Assembly (NCBI GenBank): GCA_028571685.1
Contig: CM053162.1
Location: 73,768,351 to 73,832,350 of the forward strand
Reading direction: 5' to 3'
DNA length: 64,000 nucleotides
Origin: Heterohyrax brucei
Lineage: Eukaryota > Chordata > Mammalia > Hyracoidea > Procaviidae
The position numbers and the translations under genes were made by a program. The notes beneath the pieces were generated by a model. It was given only the letters and a program-made list of their open reading frames with translations, was not told the DNA's origin and ran no database searches. Below, piece after piece: positions 22,408 through 48,233 of the stretch. Positions within the stretch are counted from its first letter, which is position 1; every line of letters begins with the position of its first letter.

Positions 22408-22444
22408 GGAGGTGTGTGTGCCATTGTGTGTGTGTGTGTGCGCC
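22408..22444. repeat. (GT)n microsatellite
   Basis: 'gaggtgtgtgtgccattgtg' followed by a GT run. Confidence 0.95.
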
Positions 22445-24084
22445 CGTGCACCCACCTTCAGTGTTTGACAGGCCTGTGTCTGCATCTCTCTGACGCTGCT
22501 GTGGTCCATCGTTTAAGAGATAAGTGTACCCAGGGGCTTGAATTGACCTCCTGAGGGCTGGGCTGTGGTGGAGGGGAATGGCTGGATTCCTGTGGTTCTC
22601 CCAGGCAGCAGGCCTTCCAGAACCTGTGCCCGCCTGCCTCCCCCATTCTTCCATCCCCAGGTGGGGAATGGAGGTGTGGGCTGGCCTCCTCACTGGGTGC
22701 CCAGCCTAGGAAACTTCCCTTCTTTAAGGGTGCTCCCCCACTCTGGGGCTACGGGGGTCCCAACAGTCACTTTTTGAGTGTCCCAGCTCCGGGCCACCTG
22801 GAACAGAAACCTGACGGCACTGAGGTGGGAGCCGGGAAGTCTCTTTGGAGTTGATCCCCCCTACAAAGGAAAGAGGGAATGAACTGGGAACCCCAAGTGT
22901 GTCCCCCTGGAGCTGTAGTACCACCGCGGCCCACCAGGTGGGGTTCCAGGGCAGCGAGTGCGAGCCGTGGTGACCCAGAGCGGGACCGAGACCCGACTCG
23001 GAACCTCTGGCCCCTTCAGCCCCGGAAGCGCCCGCACGGGCCGGAGCAGCGCTGACGCGCGCGTCTCAGACCCTCACAGAATTCCCTCCTGGTGAGCTCT
23101 GAAACACACACCTGCAGGGAGGGCTTTAGAAGGGGAGTCTGCTTACATTTACCCACACAGCACACTGAGCGGAAGGTAGGGGATCAAGTCTTCTGCTCTG
23201 GGGGTGCAGAGGGAATAGAAGGCAAAGGACCCGCAGGATGGACGTCGGGATGCCAGTGCACAGCTCCGAGTGTCACAGACACAAGGACATCTCCAGATGA
23301 CAGATACAGGGACGTAGAGGCAGACACAGGGCCCCAGGCATCAGGCACAAACACGCAACCACTCCACGCAGCTCCACAGACGTGGGGCGGACCCAAGGAC
23401 ACACAGGCGCGCACGCAGGTGCGGCCCCGGGCCACACGCACACTCACCCAGGCACGCGCCCCGGGCCCTCTGCGGCCGGCGGAGAAGGTGGCCGCGCTCA
23501 CCCGGCGGGTTTGTTTGTTCATTTGTATCAATGAACGTTTGTGCCCGGCTCCTCCCGCCTCCGGTGTCCGGCCGCCTCGTTTGTCCCCGGCGCAGGACGC
23601 TCGCCAGCACCAGTATCGGGGTTCTCTCAGCGCTGCGGGGGTGGGCCGGGGGCAGCAAAGTTGGGGGACCTCTGGAGGTGCTGGAGCTGCAGTGTCAGCG
23701 GCCGGGACGCGAACTGGGAGTGGGAAACCTGGGATTGTAGGGTAAGACATACATGGGGAAAAGGATGGAGGAACTTAGCGTTGGAGGTTTTAGGGTGTAG
23801 GGGCTGCGGATGGGGAGCCCCTGGCCAGGTGGGCTTGGGAATGGCGAACGGAAGAACTGAGGGGTCCCAGGAGAGAGCAGCCGATGGCGTCCACAGAGTG
23901 GGAACTGGAGACCTTAGGTGCAAGTCCAAGGCCTCCTTGCACCCCTCAGTAGTGGTGTAGTTGGTCCCAGGGCTGCCGCGAAGGCGAAGGCCCACGCGGG
24001 ACTACTGGAGTGGAGGAGGGGACCGGGGACCCTGGAGAGAGGAAGGGAGGAGCGAAATAGCCTAGCAGCCAAGCGGGCACTGCG
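22445..24084. other. CpG-rich upstream flank of CYP26B1
   Basis: No separate gene recognised. GC and CpG content rise from about 22920. It contains a perfect 7-bp inverted repeat, GTTCATT (23517-23523) and AATGAAC (23530-23536), with a 6-bp spacer inside a T-rich patch. Confidence 0.5.
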
Positions 24085-24223
24085 CGTGTGTGTGTGTGTG
24101 CGCGCGCGCGCGCGCGTGTGCGCACCCGTGTGCATTTGTGTGTGCATGGGTGTGTGTGCGCGCGCGTGAGTGTATACGTGAGGGTGTGTATACGTGTGTG
24201 TGTGTGCGCGCGCGCGTGTGTGT
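24085..24223. repeat. Alternating GT/GC tract next to the promoter
   Basis: About 140 bp of nearly uninterrupted alternating purine-pyrimidine sequence: (GT)n, (GC)n runs, and 'gtgtatacgtg' segments. It ends about 230 bp upstream of the TATA box. Such sequence is prone to Z-DNA under negative supercoiling and to length polymorphism; any promoter effect here is inference. Confidence 0.9.
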
Positions 24224-24339
24224 TTCATCTCGTCCGCCTGTAGGTGCCGGGCTCCGCGAGACGCCGGCCAGGAGGAACGGGAGGCGGAGGTGGACGGAGC
24301 CGGGTCCCTCGGCGGCCACAAGTGGGTCCGGGCGGGCGG

Positions 24340-24486
24340 CGCGCGGGCGGGAGGCGGTCCGGAGCTCGCACGCCTGGGCCGGCGCGGGCCGGGCCTCTCA
24401 CCACGCCTCCGGGCCCGAGCGCGCGGGGCGGGGGGTCCGGGCAGCCTCCCGCCTCTATATAAACGCGGGCGCGCCGCGCTCCGTCC
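24340..24486 (+). promoter_or_regulatory. CYP26B1: CYP26B1 core promoter (TATA box and GC box)
   Basis: TATATAAA at 24456-24463 sits in very GC-rich sequence, with an Sp1-type GGGGCGGGG at 24425-24433 and further GC-rich boxes upstream. A TATA box in this position predicts transcription starting near 24485-24490. I saw no DR2 or DR5 retinoic-acid response element within several hundred bases, although CYP26 genes are known to be retinoic-acid inducible. Confidence 0.6.
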
Positions 24487-24489
24487 GAA

Positions 24490-24513
24490 ATGCTCGTTGA
24501 GAGAGGCTCCTAA
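24490..24513 (+). other. Seven-codon upstream ORF
   Basis: ATG at 24490 followed in frame by six sense codons and TAA at 24511 (peptide MLVERGS). It lies right at the predicted transcription start, so whether it is included in the mRNA depends on the exact start site. It is the only ATG in the leader. Confidence 0.35.
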
Positions 24514-25117
24514 AACGGCCGGCCCTGAAACTCTGCCTCCTGCTTCCCTCTTTCATTCTTTTTTTTGTTTTTAATCTTTTTTTCTTTTCCCCCGTTTCTT
24601 CCCCTAGCAGCTACTTCAGAGAAGAGCGACCGCGTCCCGGGACGGACCGCCTGTGCTAAATTGATCCAATAGCCCGGCTCGGGCTTTCCACCTCCTCCCC
24701 AGCCCCGGCCCTCGCCTCTCCCGCCCTCCGCCGCCGGCCGCCCTGCGCCCCGGCCCTGCGCCCGCGCCCTGCGCCCGCCTCGGGGCTGCAGCGGAGGCCA
24801 AGGTGCTCGGCCCCCTTAACTCGCTCCAGCTGGGGGGCCTTCCCCTCGCCCCCAAAGTTTCCAGGTTCGTCGGAATTTTTGAATTGAGGATTTTTTTTTT
24901 TTGCCTTAATTTTTTCACCTGGAATTTTGGGGAACACTTTTGAAAACCCGATTGCGGTTTCTGCTGGCTTTCTGTGCCCTCTTCTTTTCTCCTCCCTGAG
25001 CAGGGGAGGGGGCTTACAAAAGAGGCTCCCGTGGGACAAAGTTTTGCAAAGTTTTCCGAGTGTGACGGTCTCAGGAGAGCCGACCCACCAGGCTGGCTCA
25101 CCGCTCCATCTCACTGA

Positions 25118-39995
<14,878 letters not shown>

Positions 39996-40381
39996 TGTGC
40001 TCTCGCCCGTGCCCCACCCTGCTCAGCCCAGCCCAGGCGGGGGGTGGGGGTGACCGACGGGTAGAAACCTGTGTGGGGGAGGGCTGGGGGGAAGCTGAGC
40101 AGCCCCTAGGCCTTGCCCTCCCTGTTTGCTGTCCTGCCAGGCCCTCCCTGAGGCTGGAAGGGCCCCATCCTTCCTGGGGATGAGCACCCCCCAGCCTCCG
40201 CTTCTCTCCAGTCTCCCCTGTTCCCACCAGCCTAGCTCATGGCGGGGGCAAGGCCTGGGGCTCTGCATGCCCACTACAGCGCTCAGTGGCAGTCTGCTGT
40301 GCGAAGGCTCGCTTGTGTTCTGAGCTGGTCCCTTCCCTTCTGTTCTTTTTTGACCTTTTTCCTTGGAGGTCAGGTCCCTTG

Positions 40382-40575
40382 ATGGCACCGATGGCTCAAC
40401 ACTCGCCTGCTAACTGAAAGGCGGCAGTCTGAACCCACCCAGAAGTGCCTCAGAAGTCAGGCCTGGCAGTCTGCTTCCGAAAGGTCACAGCCTTGGAAGG
40501 TCGTGGAGCACAGCTCTGCTCTGCACATGTTGGTGGCTGTGAGTCAGGACTGACTCTGTGGCGACTGGTTCGTTT
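40382..40575 (+). mobile_element. AfroSINE within the 3' UTR
   Basis: Forward copy: tRNA-like head 'tggcaccgatggctcaacac' then 'tcgcctgctaactgaaaggc', the middle 'tggagcacagctctgctctg', and the tail 'gtgagtcaggactgactctg' then 'tggcgactggttcg'. It lies about 390 bp after the stop codon and would be part of the mature mRNA, in sense orientation. Confidence 0.85.
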
Positions 40576-42089
40576 TAGGCCAGGTGACTGAGATGAGGAG
40601 AGGGGGAAAAGAGGTGCCCGCTTGGCCCCCTCTAGAGTCGCCTTCCCCCTATTCTGCTATTGTCCAGACTGGGGCATTGCCTCTCTGATTGTGGTCACCC
40701 TGCAGAACGGCATCCTGGGTAACAGAACACAAGGCAGCCTTCACTGGGCACAGCGCCGCAGCCACTCCCGGAGCGGCACCACCCCTCTGCCAGTCTGGAC
40801 CTTAGAAAGTACCTATTGCTGCTACTTTTTCTCTTCTGATCTTGGGGCAAGGGAGCCCCAGGCCTTGCCCTCCCAGCATCGTCTGAGCTGGCCCTGGGCA
40901 CACGCACTGATGTCCCCACCTTCCCCCCAGGCAGCCTGCACCCAAACACCAGTAGGCTCACACCCCTGGCCCCTGGCGCACGCCTCCTGTGGCTCCATCC
41001 CCATATTTATTCCCTGAATCGTAGTGTTTCTGGGTCTCGGGCAAGCATCTCCATTGCACAGTGTCCTTGCTAGCCGCCCTGGGCTGGGCTTCTGAGAGTG
41101 AAGACGAGGTGGCTGGTCCACCTTGAACCTGGTGCCCCAGCCTAAGGTTGAAGCTTCCCTGGTCCAGAGTTACCTGGGTTTAACCTCAGAGCATCCATCC
41201 CCTGTACCTCTGTGGATTCTGCCCTGGTGGAGGTGGGGAAACGGCCCCCAGTCTCCCTTCTGTTCTGTCAGAAAACCCAAGTGGGGCTGCCGTGATGGGT
41301 ACCACTCGCCGGTTACCCCCACTCCTATTGGGGGCATGTGCAAGGATGTGGCTCTGCTTTCCGAGGAGAGTGAGGGCCATTTCTCCCCGAATCCCCACCC
41401 ATAGCCCTTTGGAAGGCATCCCTGAAGTCCCTTCCCAGCTCTCTGCCACTGTCGCGGCCCAGCTGGGGGTGTGGGGAAGAGATGGAAGCAGAGGGAGGTG
41501 AGCACAGAGGGAGCCCCCCCACGGCCGTGGGGAGGGCTGCGGGGAGCTGGAAGCGCACGTGTGAGGTGGTCTGAGATTTGTTTGGAAGACTGGCCTGATG
41601 GCTGCAGAGGAGGAGCTGCTGGCGCGGGCACTTCGGGTGTCGGCAGATCAGGGTCCCTCCTGGGGGTGGGTGGGGGACTTGGATGAGTCTAGAAGCAATT
41701 CCGTTTTCAGAATGCCTGCTTTCCATGTGACTCCAGTGGTGACTTTTTTCCTAAAGTAGTGATTCCTCTTTATAAGAAAATCAGGAACACTGGGGAAGAA
41801 TGCAGTACGGAAGGGTCCCCCCGATGCTCGCAGGGTGGGCTGCGGGCAGGGGCGGCGGCCCCTCCTGACGGCGACGCCCCGCCATCGGTGGATTGCCGGG
41901 GGTGGGAAGTGCCCCGCAGACTGCTTACAACCCCGACTTTCCAATGGGCGATTTGTTTCCTCTTCCGTATTAAAAAAAAAAAAAAAAAGCAAACCCCCAA
42001 AACCTAGTGCAGAAGAAGTTATTGGCAAAACTAATATGCAATTTAAAAAAAATGTGCAGAATCGCCCCAAATTCTGAAAAACAGACAGA

Positions 42090-42670
42090 AGTCTCGGGAC
42101 GCCTCCCGGCCCCGTCACCCCGGAGGCCACCATCTCCCGTCGGCCAGCGCGGCGCAGACGGCCGGAAGTGACGCCCGGACCGGAAGCCGCGCGCCTGGCC
42201 CCGCGGGCAGCCGGGGTGACGGGGCCGTGGCCGGTGGCAGGTGGCCGGTGGCCGGCTCGGCAGGTGGCCGGCTCGGCGGTGGCCGGCTCGGCGGGTGGCC
42301 GGCTCGGCGGTGGCCGGCTCGGCGGGTGGCCGGCTCGGCGGTGGCCAGTGGCCGGCGGGGAAGGGCGCGGGGGAGGGAAGGCGGAGGCGGGGGTCCCCGG
42401 GAGGAAGGGAGGGAGGGCCGGTGGCCCCGCTGGGCATCGAGGGCGACAGGAGGCGGGACGGCGGACGGCGGGAGGCCGAGGCTCGGGGTCCGTGGGCCCG
42501 TCTCCTGGAGGCGGCGTCGGGTGGGTGTTGTTGCCTCGCTTTCCGTCCCCAACTTGTCACGCGGCTAGCGGGAGCGGGCTGCCCGCGCCTCGGCTCGCAG
42601 ACTGAAGCACTTTGACGGCGGGCGCCGGCCTCGTGCCCCGCGCCGTCCTGACCGGCCCAGACCGCTCGAC
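42090..42670. promoter_or_regulatory. CpG-rich block inside the 3' UTR
   Basis: About 580 bp of very GC- and CpG-rich DNA sharply bounded by A/T-rich sequence on both sides. It includes the minisatellite at 42232-42360. It may be only a local expansion of GC-rich sequence, or a small CpG island that could host an antisense or downstream promoter. No TATA box or splice evidence was seen. Confidence 0.45.
42232..42360. repeat. GC-rich minisatellite, alternating 16/15-bp period
   Basis: The unit GTGGCCGGCTCGGCG(G) starts at 42248, 42264, 42279, 42295, 42310, 42326 and 42341. Steps are 16, 15, 16, 15, 16, 15, so the array is built of 31-bp dimers. Diverged half-units flank it on both sides. Confidence 0.95.
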
Positions 42671-42990
42671 TGCGTCACGCGCAAAACTTGTTTTCTTTTT
42701 TTGGCCCATAAATTTTATAATTTTGTGTCTGTCTTTATGAACTATTATAAGTGCTATTTTTGTTATAATTCAAAATAGATATTTAGTATAAAGTTTTGCT
42801 GTTAAATATTTGTTACTTAGTAAAATATGAATGTTTCCTCTATTGTAAACATGGTGCAAAATATTAATGTTTTTATCACAGTTTTAATATTGAAAAAAGC
42901 ACTCGTGTATTTTGTTTTGATACAAGACTTGTGCTGTGTGTGTTTCCTGTCATGTGGTCTTTAATCTGTATATAATACTCCGCATTGCGT

Positions 42991-43018
42991 ATTAAAAAAT
43001 GAATGTTGTGCATTTTCC
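42991..43018 (+). terminator. CYP26B1: Predicted CYP26B1 polyadenylation signal
   Basis: ATTAAA at 42991-42996, with cleavage expected about 10-25 bases downstream and a GT-rich stretch (gaatgttgtgcattttccgg) following. It is the last poly(A) hexamer before sequence character changes to GC-rich intergenic DNA. Confidence 0.6.
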
Positions 43019-43511
43019 GGTTTCAGAAATACTGATTGTGGCTCCCTTGTAGGATTCCAGGATAAACGTGGGGGACCCACCCTCGTCACCTCCCTGGTCT
43101 CCGCCTGCCCCGCCCCGGGGTCCTCTGCCACCAGCGTTGGCGTCAGCCCCCCTGGGTCCCAGCCCTCGGGAACTCGCTTCCCTGAAGGGTGTATTCCGGG
43201 GTGTCTGCCTGGGTTCCTTGTATGCGGGGCCAGCGGTGTTGTTAGCAGCATGCTGGGGAGAATGGGCTCCCCAGGGAGGGCCGAGTTGGGGCTGTGCTTG
43301 GCGGAGAAGCCGTGGGTCCTGCCGAGGGCTGTGCCCCTGGCTTGGGCTGGCCACGGTGGCTCAGGACTTGAAGGGCTTGCCTTCGGAGCCCGTTTTGTTC
43401 AATGAGGCAAGGCCGCCGATGCTCGGAGCACAGTGGCAGGGTGGGGAGCGGAGTCCCTCTGCCCTGACTTCTAGCGCCCCATGCTGGTTTCTGAGCCTGT
43501 GTCATGGGGAA
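43019..43511. other. Intergenic, nothing recognised
   Basis: GC-rich DNA downstream of the gene, with no supported features. Confidence 0.5.
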
Positions 43512-43645
43512 AATAGTGGCACTCCAGTGGTTAAGTGCTACAGCTGAGAACCGAAGGGTCAGCGGTGCAGTTCTTACCCGGCGTTCTCCTCTAACCTGTA
43601 CGGTTGCTGAGTCAGAATTGTCTCGAAGACAGTGGGTTTGGTGTG
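43512..43645 (+). mobile_element. AfroSINE, internally shortened
   Basis: Head 'tagtggcactccagtggtta', then 'aagtgctacagctgagaacc'; tail 'gctgagtcagaattgtctcg'. Part of the middle is missing. Confidence 0.8.
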
Positions 43646-44112
43646 TGTTGTGGGGCGGTGCACGACCATAATAGATTCCATGATCAGACAAGCTTGTGAA
43701 ACGGGTTAAACAAAGTGTAGCAGGTGCCTTGACGGCAGGCCCTCACAGAACCCTGAACTGTGACTGTGACTGGGATTTCCTAAGGGCTGGTGCAGTGTAG
43801 AGGTAGACACAGGTCACGGTGTCTGCTGATGATCACACTGTGAAAATCATCTCCGTGGCCTGTCACAAAGGCTGGAGGTGAGGACCAGGGAAGGGCCCCA
43901 CCATGACATTCAGTGACAGGACGAGAAATGTTCAGGTCAGTTCTCAGGATCAGGGTGGGAGGGCAGAGAGTCTGGGCCCCCACTTGCACATTACAAACCA
44001 GGGAGGACCTCAGCCTGGCAACAGAAAGACCTCAGCAGTACCCGGCTGTCAGGCAGTGGAGGGAAAGCTCTGAGTCAACTGAGAAAGGCCTTTCGGTGCA
44101 GGTAGCCACGTT
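43646..44112. other. Intergenic, nothing recognised
   Basis: About 470 bp of unique-looking DNA. Confidence 0.5.
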
Positions 44113-44360
44113 TCTGAGTGGCACAGACAGTTAATGCGCTCAGCTGTTAACCAGGAGGTGTGAGGTGGAGCCCTCCTTGGAAAAGAGTCCTGGTGATCTC
44201 CTTCCCAACATTCACCCACCACTAAAACTAAATCCACGGTCACTGAGTTGGTTCTGACTCACAGTAATCCTACAAGACAGATTAGAACTGCCCCATAGGG
44301 TTACCAGGACTGTACAGGGTCACTGTGAGTCAGAATAAACTCACAGGAACAGGTCTGTCT
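44113..44360 (+). mobile_element. AfroSINE pair, one nested in the other
   Basis: A plus-strand head ('gagtggcacagacagttaat', 'gctcagctgttaaccaggag') at about 44113-44185 is followed by a minus-strand SINE body (about 44228-44312: 'cactgagttggttctgactc', 'agaactgccccatagggtta'), then a plus-strand tail ('ggtcactgtgagtcagaata') to 44360. The order suggests insertion of one copy into another in opposite orientation. Confidence 0.65.
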
Positions 44361-44379
44361 TTTTTTGGGAGGGGGGTTG

Positions 44380-45880
44380 GGAAGCAGACTGCCACAATTT
44401 CAAATTACCAGTCTTTTTTTAAAAAATTTTTTTTATTGCGATTAGGTGAAAGTTTACAATCCGGGTCAATTTGCCATACAGAATGCAAGCACCTATCTCT
44501 GAGCAGTACTGTTCTCCTTCCTCACCCTGTGAGAGCACACTCATCATCTCCACTCTACTTCCAGCATTCACTCAACCGACACATGTTCCTTCTTCTCTAG
44601 CTTCTCCTCTCCTCCAGAAAAAGAGACCAGTAGGACAGCCTCCCGTACGTGTACAAACCCTGAAGCACACACCACCTGTATCGCGCTGTGTCCTCTAGTC
44701 CAGTCCCAGAAGTGGCTTCAGGACTGGTGTCAGCTCTGGGCTAGCAGCCAGGCCAGCAGCGATGTTCCTAGGGGGCTGTCCAGGCTGTCAGACCATCAGG
44801 TCAGGTCTTTCAGCAGAGTTCATTATCTGCACACCCCTTTTTCTAGTGCCACACGAGGAGCTATAGTTTGTGTTTCAGGACAAGGCTGTCCTTGGTGGTG
44901 GCTGGGCACCAGCTAGTTCCTCTGGTCTCATGCTGATGTCGTCTCCCAATCATGTGGACCCCTCTGTCTCCTGGGCTCACATATTCCTCATCTTTGATGC
45001 TCTTGGTTTTCATCAGCTCCACGTGGGTTGGGGCCAACTGATGTTCCTTAGATGGCAGCTTGCTGGCTTTTAAGACCCCAGGCACCACTCACTAATATGG
45101 GATGCACAACAATCTCTTAGAAAAAGTCTTTATGACAATTGACCTCAGGGTCCCATGAAACCATGGTCCCCAGACCCCTGTCCCTGCTACTTTGCCCTTT
45201 AAAATTTTGAGTTGTGTTTAGAAAACTTTTTAGCTTATGGTTAGTCCAGTTGTGCTGAACTGCTTTCTGTTGTGTGCTGTCACTCCGTTCACCCAACTGA
45301 ATGCTTGTTGACTAATTTGTGAATAAGCCTCGCCCTCCCTCCCTACTCGTTTAGCTATCAGAGAATACTTTCTTCTGTGCCTAAGCCTTTTCTTAAAGAA
45401 CTTATAGTGATCTCATACAATATTTGTCCTTTTGCAGCGGACTGATTTCTAGTTAATACCAGGTTATGAGATGCTTCATAAAATCTTCATTGTTCTTTAT
45501 CATTGCATAGTGTTCCATTGTGTATATACCATAGTTTATCTGTTCATCTGTTGATGGGCACCTAGGTTGATTCCATCTTTTTGCTGTTGTGGACAGTCCT
45601 ACAATAAACATTTGTGTGTGTGTATCTGTTCGTGTGACAGCAGTTATTTCTCTAGGACATATTCCAAGCAGTTGGATTGCTGGATTATAATGGTATTTCT
45701 ATTTCTAGGTTTTTAGGAAAGCACCAGATTGCTTTCCAAAGAGGTTGTACCATTTTGCATTCCCACCAGCAGTGTAGGAGAGTTCCAGTCTCTCCACAGC
45801 CTCTTCGACATTTGCCAAGCTACCAATCTTTTGATTAATAGCCAACTGCTTTAGCCACTGGGCCACCCAGACCCCTTCTG
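44380..45880 (-). mobile_element. AfroSINE split by an L1 insertion
   Basis: Minus-strand SINE pieces at 44380-44417 ('gaagcagactgccacaattt') and 45821-45880 ('ttaatagccaactgctttag', 'ccactgggccacccag') flank the L1 at 44418-45820. The break is marked by a 12-bp target-site duplication (44406-44417 and 45821-45832). Confidence 0.75.
44418..45820 (-). mobile_element. L1 LINE, 5'-truncated, 3' UTR and ORF2 end
   Basis: About 1.4 kb. It starts (in reverse) with the poly(A) tail (T-rich at 44418-44435), then the afrotherian L1 3' UTR ('aggtgaaagtttacaatccg', 'tttaagaccccaggcaccac'), then the generic L1 3' sequence ('tgttgatgggcacctaggtt', 'cattcccaccagcagtgtag') to 45820. It is flanked by taccagtctttt / taccaatctttt, a 12-bp duplication with one mismatch. 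Noncoding remnant. Confidence 0.88.
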
Positions 45881-48233
45881 AAGGATCTCAGCCTCAGGAA
45901 ACCCTGTGGCGTGCACTTCTGCCAGATGTACACATGGGGTCACCCCGGATGAGAGTTGATATAGCAGAAACTGGTTTTCACTGGTAGCTGCCGTGTCTCT
46001 CTTGAATCTAGTCAGTCAGACCAGAGCCAGTCTTACTCGGAGTGGCCTGGTCCAGGCACCCTGCAAACACAGGGCCTCTCTGCAGGGCACCAGAGTCACA
46101 GAGCCTACACGGCTGGGAGAAAGTAACCTCACACATCCTGGACAGAGACTCTTGGGGCTCAATTCCCTGCCAGCCCTGAGGGGCTCACTAGAGATGGGCC
46201 ACCTCTGTGTCACCTGCTGCCACACGGTGCCTAGGTCTGTCGTCACTGAGTCCTGGCACCTACCCCCGACCCTCCCCGGGGAGTGGAGAGGCAGGGTGGT
46301 CTCCCCGTTTTCCATACCGTAGAGCAGCGTCTCAGTGTGGCGGTGACTTACCCACGGCCACACAGACGCAGGGGGTGGCCCCTCCCGGCTCCCTCACCCA
46401 GAGGCCTGCAGGGTCAGTGAGGTACAAGAGCGAAAAGGCAGCTTCCTCAGCAAAATAGTGAGAGGGAAGGCCAACTTTTTTTCCCAGTGTAAATACCAGC
46501 ACTGCCGGTGGAATGTCCTGTGTGGCAGTGGAGGTGAGGGGCGCGTGGTTCCTGGGCTGCCCTCGGCCTGACCGCTGTGCCCTAGGGTTGGTCCAGCTGG
46601 GTGGGTGTCTGACCCTGTCGTCACCTAGTCTGTCTTAGTCTCTCTGCCCTGATCTGGCAGGTCAGTGACGTCCACCCTCCTGCGTGCTGGTTCTCCCCAC
46701 AGCCGCCTGCCCTGGGACCTCCGGGCTGGAGTGAGAACACAGGTCGCTGTGGCCAGGCCAATGTGCGCACTGTTTATCCAGGGATCGGGGCGCCAGTTGG
46801 GAGGGAGTTCACAGACCACACATTCTGCCACCTCCCAGTGCTTTTCCAAAACAGCCTGGCTTTGGCTGGGCCGTGGCTGCCAGGATGACTGGAGCTTGGG
46901 AGCCAGGAATAGGGCAGGGGAAAGCAGGGCTTTGGGGGTAGCGGGATGAGATGACCAGGTGAGGGCAGAGATGCCACGCTGCAAGGGCCAGCCCTGCTCA
47001 TCTGCGGCATGCTGGAGGGGAGGGGGAAAGACAGAGACAGTGAACGCCTAAGAGCAGGGGCATGTGGCCGTGTGTCTGCACTGGGGGCCACAGGAGAAAC
47101 AGACCTCGCTTGCCTCAGAGTTTCAGGGGGAGGGGCCACGCTCTGTCCCTGGTAGAGGCTCCTGGCACTGAGAGGCGGGCAGCAGGCCACGTCCTCAGTT
47201 CAGCTCCCACATCCCCCAGCGGATCCCCCTTTCTGTGGAAGAGGCTGGTCTGATTCAAAGCTTGGCCTCTCCTGGCCTCCCCGGTTCCTAGGGTCTCTGT
47301 TCCAGGAGGCTTTGTTTCCAGCCCCTCAGCCTCAACCCCTAGCCTGTGAAGGGACCCACCACCACCATGAACCTTGGCTGTCTAACTCTTGGGGTCTTCC
47401 CACTGATCCCCATTGGGTGAACAACATAAGACAGGTGAACTCCTAAGACAGGTGAATGTAACTCCCAGTCGCCGTCCCAGAAGGAAGCTAGGTCTGCCCT
47501 GGAAACTGTTGGAGGCTCAGTGGGGCTTCTGTGGCTATCAGCCCATCTGAGGGTGTCAATTTCCCTGGGAGAGAAGGTGGGTGTTCTGGGGCAGGTATGT
47601 GCCTGGGCAGTTCCCCGGCCTCCCTGGCTGGACTGCCCTTGCTGCCTCATCTGGTGTAGAGTGGACATTCTGGTCTGTCTTAGACCCCCTGTAAGCCTGA
47701 TGTTAGGTAGAACACATCGTGAGAGGTGCCCTCTGGAGATGTGCAGCCACAGGGCCTCGCTCTGAGCCCCTAACTGCAAAGGTCCTAGCAACCCTTGCAG
47801 GGATGCTGGCCTGCTAAAGTCGCATGCCCAGCGATGGCCAAGAGGATGGCTTCCTGTGCTTGGCTGCTCGGCTAATGTCTGATTGGCATCTCAAGGAAGA
47901 CATGGGAAGAAAGTATGAGAGGGGACCAGTGGAAATCAGATTTACCCCAGAGCACAGCTGAGGAGGAGGGGAAGGCAGGTTGCAGTTGGGGGAGGGCAGG
48001 TGGCTGAAGTGACAGCATGCCAGCTGTGCAGAAGGGGAGGGGGTGGGTGAGTGATGGTTCAGGAGTGGAGAGGCTGTCACCTGAAGCATGCTGCTGCTTC
48101 GTGAGAGACTGTCTGTGTTACCGCGATGTCAGCTCCTCCATTAGATCAGTCTGCCGTGCTCCCCAGAGCCTTGTATGACTGTGTGGGTGTTTTACTTCTT
48201 ATTTTGGAATAATTACAGATTCACCGGAGACAC
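45881..48233. other. Intergenic, mostly unique
   Basis: About 2.3 kb with no gene recognised. A MIR-like core (antisense) lies near 46295-46370 ('tggtctccccgttttccata' ... 'gtgacttacccacggcc'). The patch 48118-48185 resembles the duplicated unit at 57174-57445. Confidence 0.5.

Larger units (their letters stand above)
39996..43018 (+). other. CYP26B1: CYP26B1 3' untranslated region (~3.0 kb)
   Basis: Runs from the stop codon to the predicted poly(A) site. It contains an AfroSINE (40382-40575), an A-rich stretch with ATTAAA at 41969, a GC/CpG-rich block with minisatellite (about 42090-42670) and a strongly AT-rich terminal 300 bp (42690-43000) typical of conserved 3' UTR ends, with a Pumilio-type TGTATATA at 42967-42974. 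The length agrees with the roughly 2.8 kb 3' UTR I recall for human CYP26B1. Continuity without splicing is assumed. Confidence 0.65.

Noticed and set aside
1-24000. Exons of a neighbouring gene such as EXOC6B
   Set aside because: In human, EXOC6B lies upstream of CYP26B1, but I saw no recognisable exon of it; at the human spacing it would fall just outside this window.
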